A stretch of DNA of 64,000 bases. It comes from Gambelia wislizenii. Its lineage: Eukaryota; Chordata; Lepidosauria; Squamata; Crotaphytidae. The translations under genes were made by a program, and so were the position numbers. The notes under the pieces are model-generated. The model had not been told where the DNA came from. It saw only the letters and a program-made list of their open reading frames with translations, and searched no databases. Where the stretch lies: contig JAUMIR010000004.1 of NCBI GenBank assembly GCA_030847615.1, positions 97,354,001-97,418,000 on the forward strand, in the 5' to 3' direction. Positions 60,182 through 64,000 of the stretch are shown here, piece after piece (positions within the stretch are counted from its first letter, which is position 1; each line of letters begins with the position of its first letter).

Positions 60182-60976
60182 GTTTAGGGCTTATTTTTAA
60201 CATTTGAGGCAACCTGTGGAAGCCCTGTTAAGAATGTTGTGGTGGATTCTGCAGCTCCCTTCACGTTGGTGTACTTCCCCCTTTCAGAACCTTTGGGATA
60301 CCACGCATTGTTTTTAAGACATAAAGCTTGCCCCTCTGGCACACACTCTCTGGCCCTCCCCTGGTTCCTTCTACCGTGTATACAAGGCCATCTTTCAGGG
60401 GCAGCGCTGGGAGGCTCTTGCTTCTCCTGTTCGCCAAGGTGCGCTTGGCACTGAGGTGGAAAGGGTGGGGGGGAGGCCCGGAAGCAAAGGTTTCTCCTTG
60501 GCTCCAGCCAGAGCAGTCTAATCACTGACCCTCCAGCGTGACCTTGTCTGGGCTGTCGCCTTAGTAACGGAGGAGGTCCAGAAAGAGACTGGCCTCCTTT
60601 GGCTACCTTTCCACACACACACACACTGGTCTGATGTCACTATTCTCGGAGAGGTTGGGGCGGCAGGGTAGCTTACCCTGGGTCGGGGGGGGGGAGAGAG
60701 AGAAAGAAAAGGAAACTTGGAGGCGCGGCGTGACTGTGGCGCGGGAGGACCGAGTCAGTCACTCCACGTAGCCTTAACTTTTGGCCCGCCCACTCTTCGT
60801 CCTGTGTCCCCCTCCCCGGTAGTAAATCTGGCTGTAAATCTATGCACAGACCCACACTATCAGGTCATAGAAACCTCTGCCTTTGCATCTGCCTTTGCAT
60901 CAAGCCCGGGGAGCTCTTTCTCTTTCCCTGTCCTGGGCAGGGTGTCCGGCAGAGAGAGCAGGAAAAGTGGGTAACT

Positions 60977-61204
60977 CAGGGCCGGTTTAAGGCACCAGCG
61001 GCGTCAGCATCCGCAGGGGGGCCCATCGTTGTGAGGAGCCCGTAGTAACCCTCCTCCTCCTGCAAAAACATGATTAGTAATAATCTGAATATCCTGTCCT
61101 GTGGATAGCTGAGGTTGAGTTAGGTTACACTGACCTGAGATAAACATACGGGCCCCCAAAATAAAGCATTGCAGGGGCCCCCAAAAGTCCTTACACCGGT
61201 CCTG
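60977..61204. mobile_element. MITE inside the CDKN2C GC-rich region
   Basis: Ends CAGGGCCGGTTTAAGG and CCTTACACCGGTCCTG are inverted. The interior is AT-rich compared with its surroundings (GAATATCCTGTCCTGTGG, ATAAAGCATTGCAGGGGCCC). CAG-starting ends suggest hAT. No exact 8-bp duplication was found. Confidence 0.72.
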
Positions 61205-62000
61205 GGTGGGTTAGACAGAAGCGGGGATTGGGGCGGGGGGGGGGAGAAGAAGCAATCAGGGTCCCATCATCCCCTATGGGGACATAAGAGCAAGCTTGGA
61301 GCCTCTGGGCCGGAGGAAGGCTCGAGAGGGCACTACCGTCTCCCAAAGGGGGGGGCAGGGAGGGCACAGGCCGCCTGGCGGGGCGTCTCTCCCCCCCCCC
61401 AGCCAGGCCCTCCGCCACCCAGCGCTCAGCCTCGGCGGTGGGCAAGGCAGGGGCGCCGGGGTCTCGGGCGGGAGGTCTCTGGCTTGCCCCCAGCTCCCTC
61501 CCTCCAGGCCCGGGCTGGGACTGCCGCCCCCTCCTGGGCAGAGAGGCGAGAGGGCGGCGCGCTCCCGCCCAGGCCTTCCTGCTCGCTCGCTTGGCGCCTT
61601 CGGCTTTTCCCCTCCCTTTCTGTGCTTTTCTTTTCCCCCCCTTTTTCTTGTGCCGGCAACTCCGTGGCGCCTCCTTAAATCTCTGCCGTTAAAATGTGGG
61701 CGGGTGTTTCAAGTCAAAGAGCGCTCAAATGTTTTTCCTTTTCAAAAAAAGCTGCTGAGGGTTAGAAGTTGGCGACGGGAGGGGAAGGGAGCGCGAGGGA
61801 GGCAGAGAGAGAAGGAGGCGAAGGACCAGAGAGCCGCGGCAAAGGAAGGACGGACGGACGGACGGACGGGGCGGCTTCCTCGCCTCGGAAGGCGTTTTCG
61901 GCCGCCAGGGCAGCAGGACAGCGGCCCCAGGAAGGCTGCTCGCATGCGGCCGGAGAAAGCCTGGCGGGCCCGGCAGTCCGTTTGGCAGGAGGACGCCGCC

Positions 62001-62009
62001 TTTCCCGCC
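62001..62009 (+). promoter_or_regulatory. Candidate E2F site
   Basis: TTTCCCGCC fits the E2F consensus TTTSSCGC. It lies about 1 kb upstream of the CDKN2C start codon. Regulation of CDKN2C by E2F is known in mammals. A single nine-base match in GC-rich DNA can arise by chance. Confidence 0.35.
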
Positions 62010-62543
62010 GAGGGCGCCTCGCTCGGGCCCCTGTCAAACGGGGCGCCCCCCCCCGGAAGACGGGGAAGCCACGGACGCCCAGCCTCGGGGCCACTGCGAC
62101 GGCGGAGCGGGAGGCGGCCCACGGCGTCCCCCGGGGGTGCCTTGCGCTGGCCCCCGAGGGAAGGAGCTTGCCGGGGTCTCCGGTGGCCGTGGGCTCGGTG
62201 GAGGGGGCTCCCGCGCTTCCTTCGCAGACCCCCGGCGGCGTTTGGCAGCTGACTGGCTGCCAGCTGGCCTTAACCCTCTCGCTGCCACCGCCGCCACCAC
62301 CACCACCACTTGGGGGTCAAGGTCAGCTCCTGGAGCGCAGGAGGACTCGGGCCAAACTGGATCAGCCCCGCTCCCGAAAAAAAGAAAGCGGGCAGAAGGA
62401 TCTCCGAAGACCCTACCCTGGTCAGGATGGGAGTGGAAGCTGACCCGGGGCCAGAAGCCCGCGCTGGATCTGGGCCATCCGCCCTGGAGAGAACGGTGGG
62501 TGCTTTTCTTTCCCCTCTGCCTGCCTGCCTGCCCTCCTTTCCC

Positions 62544-62546
<3 letters not shown>

Positions 62547-62577
<31 letters not shown>
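62547..62577. repeat. (CT)n microsatellite in CDKN2C leader region
   Basis: About 15 CT units within GC-rich DNA, about 460 bp upstream of the start codon. Confidence 0.95.
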
Positions 62578-62581
<4 letters not shown>

Positions 62582-63032
62582 CTCTCCGCCTCCACCTTGC
62601 TCTTCACCTTCCCGCCCTCAGTTTCCCTTCGCCCGGGCAGAGGAGCCCTTCTAGGCGGGCCAGTGGCCGCAGCCTTGCCCTGGCCCTGGCCAAGGTCCTC
62701 AGGAGGGAGGGAGAGAAGGGGGGGCTGCTGCTGTGCGCGTTAGAGGTGCAGAGATCTGCTCTTCAAGCCGAGCTGCAGCAGCGTGTATCACGTGTGAACC
62801 CAAGGGGCGGGCTTTTGGCAAGAAGCTTTTTTACGAGTATTTACTACAAGAAGGTCTACTCCAGAAGATTAACATCCCCACTCCTGTCAGTTTCCGATGG
62901 CCATGCCCGGTTGAGAAAAGGGGAGGAAAGGCGGGGGGGACTACCGCCACCACCAGGAATAAGAATAATAGAAGGGGGGGGGATCCCAAACCAAGTCATC
63001 TGCTTGCTGCGGATCGTCCCTCGCCCCAAGGA

Positions 63033-63161
63033 ATGGCCGAACCTTTTGCGAATGAGTTGGCGTCCGCAGCTGCCAGAGGCGACCTAGCGCAAGTTACTAA
63101 TTTGTTGGAAAAGAATGTGAACGTCAATGCCCCGAATGGCTTTGGGAGGACTGCGCTGCAG
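63033..63161 (+). CDS. CDKN2C: CDKN2C (p18-INK4c) first coding exon
   Basis: The exon encodes 43 residues beginning MAEPFANELASAAARGDLAQ and ending NGFGRTALQ. This is the N-terminus and first ankyrin repeat of p18-INK4c, an inhibitor that binds CDK4 and CDK6 and blocks cyclin D-dependent Rb phosphorylation. The start has G at -3 and +4 (good Kozak context). The donor is CTGCAG followed by GTTGGTATC, at the same codon as in other vertebrates. The rest of the protein (four more ankyrin repeats) lies beyond the window. The open frame continues upstream to 62733 without a stop, but that extension has no family match. Confidence 0.95.
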
Positions 63162-64000
63162 GTTGGTATCCAGAGGCGGACAGAGGCAATCTTTCACCAC
63201 TAGGTGAACTGGTTTGACGGGAGAGGAGCGGGAGGGGGGGGGACCGTTTTAAAAGCAGGGAGGAAAAAAAATCAGTTTTCTTTACAAAAAAAACCAACCA
63301 CCGATTTGGTTGCCATATTTTATAACTTTAACTGCTCCAGCTTCCTAAAATGACGTACTTTTCAGGAAAACGGCTCAGTAATGTTTTTTTGAATCTGGAT
63401 AACAATCTCCTCCACGCGTTAAGGCGAATTTTCTTTTAAAGAAACCTTCCCCCCCTTCCCTCCCTTCAGGAAAGCAAGTGGCAAAGGGGGAGGGAAAAGA
63501 AACCATCCGGGCTAGGTCGTGTTTCAGAGCAGGTCGGTAAACACCTCGCTTCTTTCTCTCTGAAATCCCGATTATATGTTTAAGTTTGTAAAAGCGGGGG
63601 GGGGCCCTCCCGGCTGATAAAAGGGGGGCAGTTAAGGTTTCACTCCCCTATTTTCTTTTTCCTCCTCTGCTCCCATCGTGGCGAGCATATTCCCCCCCTT
63701 TCCGCCTTCTACTATCGCCACTAACTCCGATGTGTGTGAAAACACTCGGCCGCCCTGAATCACTGACTAAAAAGCAATGCCCAATGACTCCCCATCCTTC
63801 GTGACATATATTTTTTTAATTATTATTTTTAGTAAAGTGGTGGATCGCTCCACGGCGAGGATTTCCTTGCCCTAGGTGTAACGTCGCCTACACCCATTTC
63901 CAGTGTTTAGATTTACAGGAGGCAGCTGGACCGCTTCCAACTACTAAAAATCCTGAACCCGCTGAAAGATGTTTTCTTTTGCGAACATCGTCTAACGGTG
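63162..64000 (+). other. CDKN2C: CDKN2C intron (partial, runs off right edge)
   Basis: Sequence after the splice donor. It contains G runs and A/T runs; I see no further ankyrin exon and no repeat family. GC content falls gradually, as at the 3' flank of a CpG island. Confidence 0.75.

Larger units (their letters stand above)
41231..60190. other. FAF1-CDKN2C intergenic region
   Basis: No host gene is recognisable between the two divergent promoters. The region holds a BovB complex (42255-47520), a Tc1 remnant, SINEs and several MITEs, listed separately. I see nothing recognisable in 41560-42050, 47530-48780, 49060-50480, 51660-52430, 54550-57860, 58120-58600 and 59110-59800 apart from short AT-rich runs. 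A diverged LINE-like stretch is at 52440-53060, and at 58610-58740 there is a fragment sharing GGCTTTCGTGGACTACATCA-like sequence with the element at 42072. Confidence 0.75.
60500..63032 (+). promoter_or_regulatory. CDKN2C: CpG-island-like promoter and 5' leader region of CDKN2C
   Basis: The base composition rises sharply and CpG dinucleotides become frequent, most strongly at 61290-62470. The block ends at the CDKN2C start codon. It includes a (GGAC)n run at 61848-61869 and a CT repeat at 62547-62577. Vertebrate CDKN2C has a non-coding first exon, so a transcription start and possibly a splice donor should lie here, but I cannot place them. The many long open frames on both strands are a consequence of GC content. 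Confidence 0.65.

Noticed and set aside
61296..62252. Long plus-strand open frame of 318 codons, with others of 224 and 316 codons overlapping it at 61769-62443 and 62137-63087
   Set aside because: The composition is almost entirely Gly, Arg, Pro, Ala and Ser, several frames on both strands are open at once, and no domain is visible. This is expected of CpG-rich DNA upstream of CDKN2C.
62733..63032. Upstream in-frame start for CDKN2C
   Set aside because: The canonical start at 63033 gives the exact family N-terminus (MAEP) with good Kozak context; the extension matches nothing known. Kept as a finding, not as the annotated start.

Overview
This window is vertebrate nuclear DNA, almost certainly from a squamate reptile (a lizard or snake). 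Two host genes are recognisable, and both run off the window. On the minus strand lie the first three coding exons of FAF1 (Fas-associated factor 1), which encode its N-terminal UBA domain: exon 1 at 40515-40559, exon 2 at 19448-19516 and exon 3 at 3585-3631. The introns between them are about 21.0 and 15.8 kb. On the plus strand, 22.5 kb away and head-to-head with FAF1, lies the first coding exon of CDKN2C (p18-INK4c) at 63033-63161; its remaining ankyrin repeats lie beyond the right edge. FAF1 and CDKN2C are divergent neighbours in human too, so the pair is conserved synteny.

The squamate assignment rests on the repeats. There are two RTE-BovB LINE copies, several CR1 3' ends, L2-clade LINEs, SINEs with BovB-like 3' tails, two SINEs with heads derived from 5S rRNA, and many short inverted-repeat DNA transposons of Tigger-like, hAT-like, mariner and Tc1 types. 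No functional element is evident. The most intact is a 429-codon L2 reverse transcriptase ORF that lacks its upstream endonuclease.

Layout: 1-3584 is FAF1 intron 3 (5S SINE, CR1, Tigger-like element). 3632-19447 is intron 2 (truncated BovB, L2, a repeat-free candidate conserved stretch near 10.2-10.6 kb, a cluster of small DNA transposons at 12-14.5 kb, a second 5S SINE). 19517-40514 is intron 1 (mariner remnant, a GC-rich palindromic minisatellite between transposon-like ends, a domesticated-type hAT transposase remnant split by L2 insertions, SINEs). 40560-41230 is the GC-rich FAF1 promoter and 5' UTR region. 41231-60190 is intergenic and dominated by a BovB copy at 42.3-47.5 kb carrying several nested insertions, followed by a decayed Tc1 element and AT-rich DNA. 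60500-63032 is the GC-rich promoter and 5' leader region of CDKN2C.

The two genes are functionally separate: FAF1 is a ubiquitin/p97 adaptor and CDKN2C a CDK4/6 inhibitor. What stands out is the transposon archaeology. At 46146-47443 a MITE with a perfect 5-bp target duplication sits inside the BovB copy and was itself hit by a LINE that carries an 11-bp target duplication and a 5' inversion. The second BovB copy supplies the empty site for the MITE.
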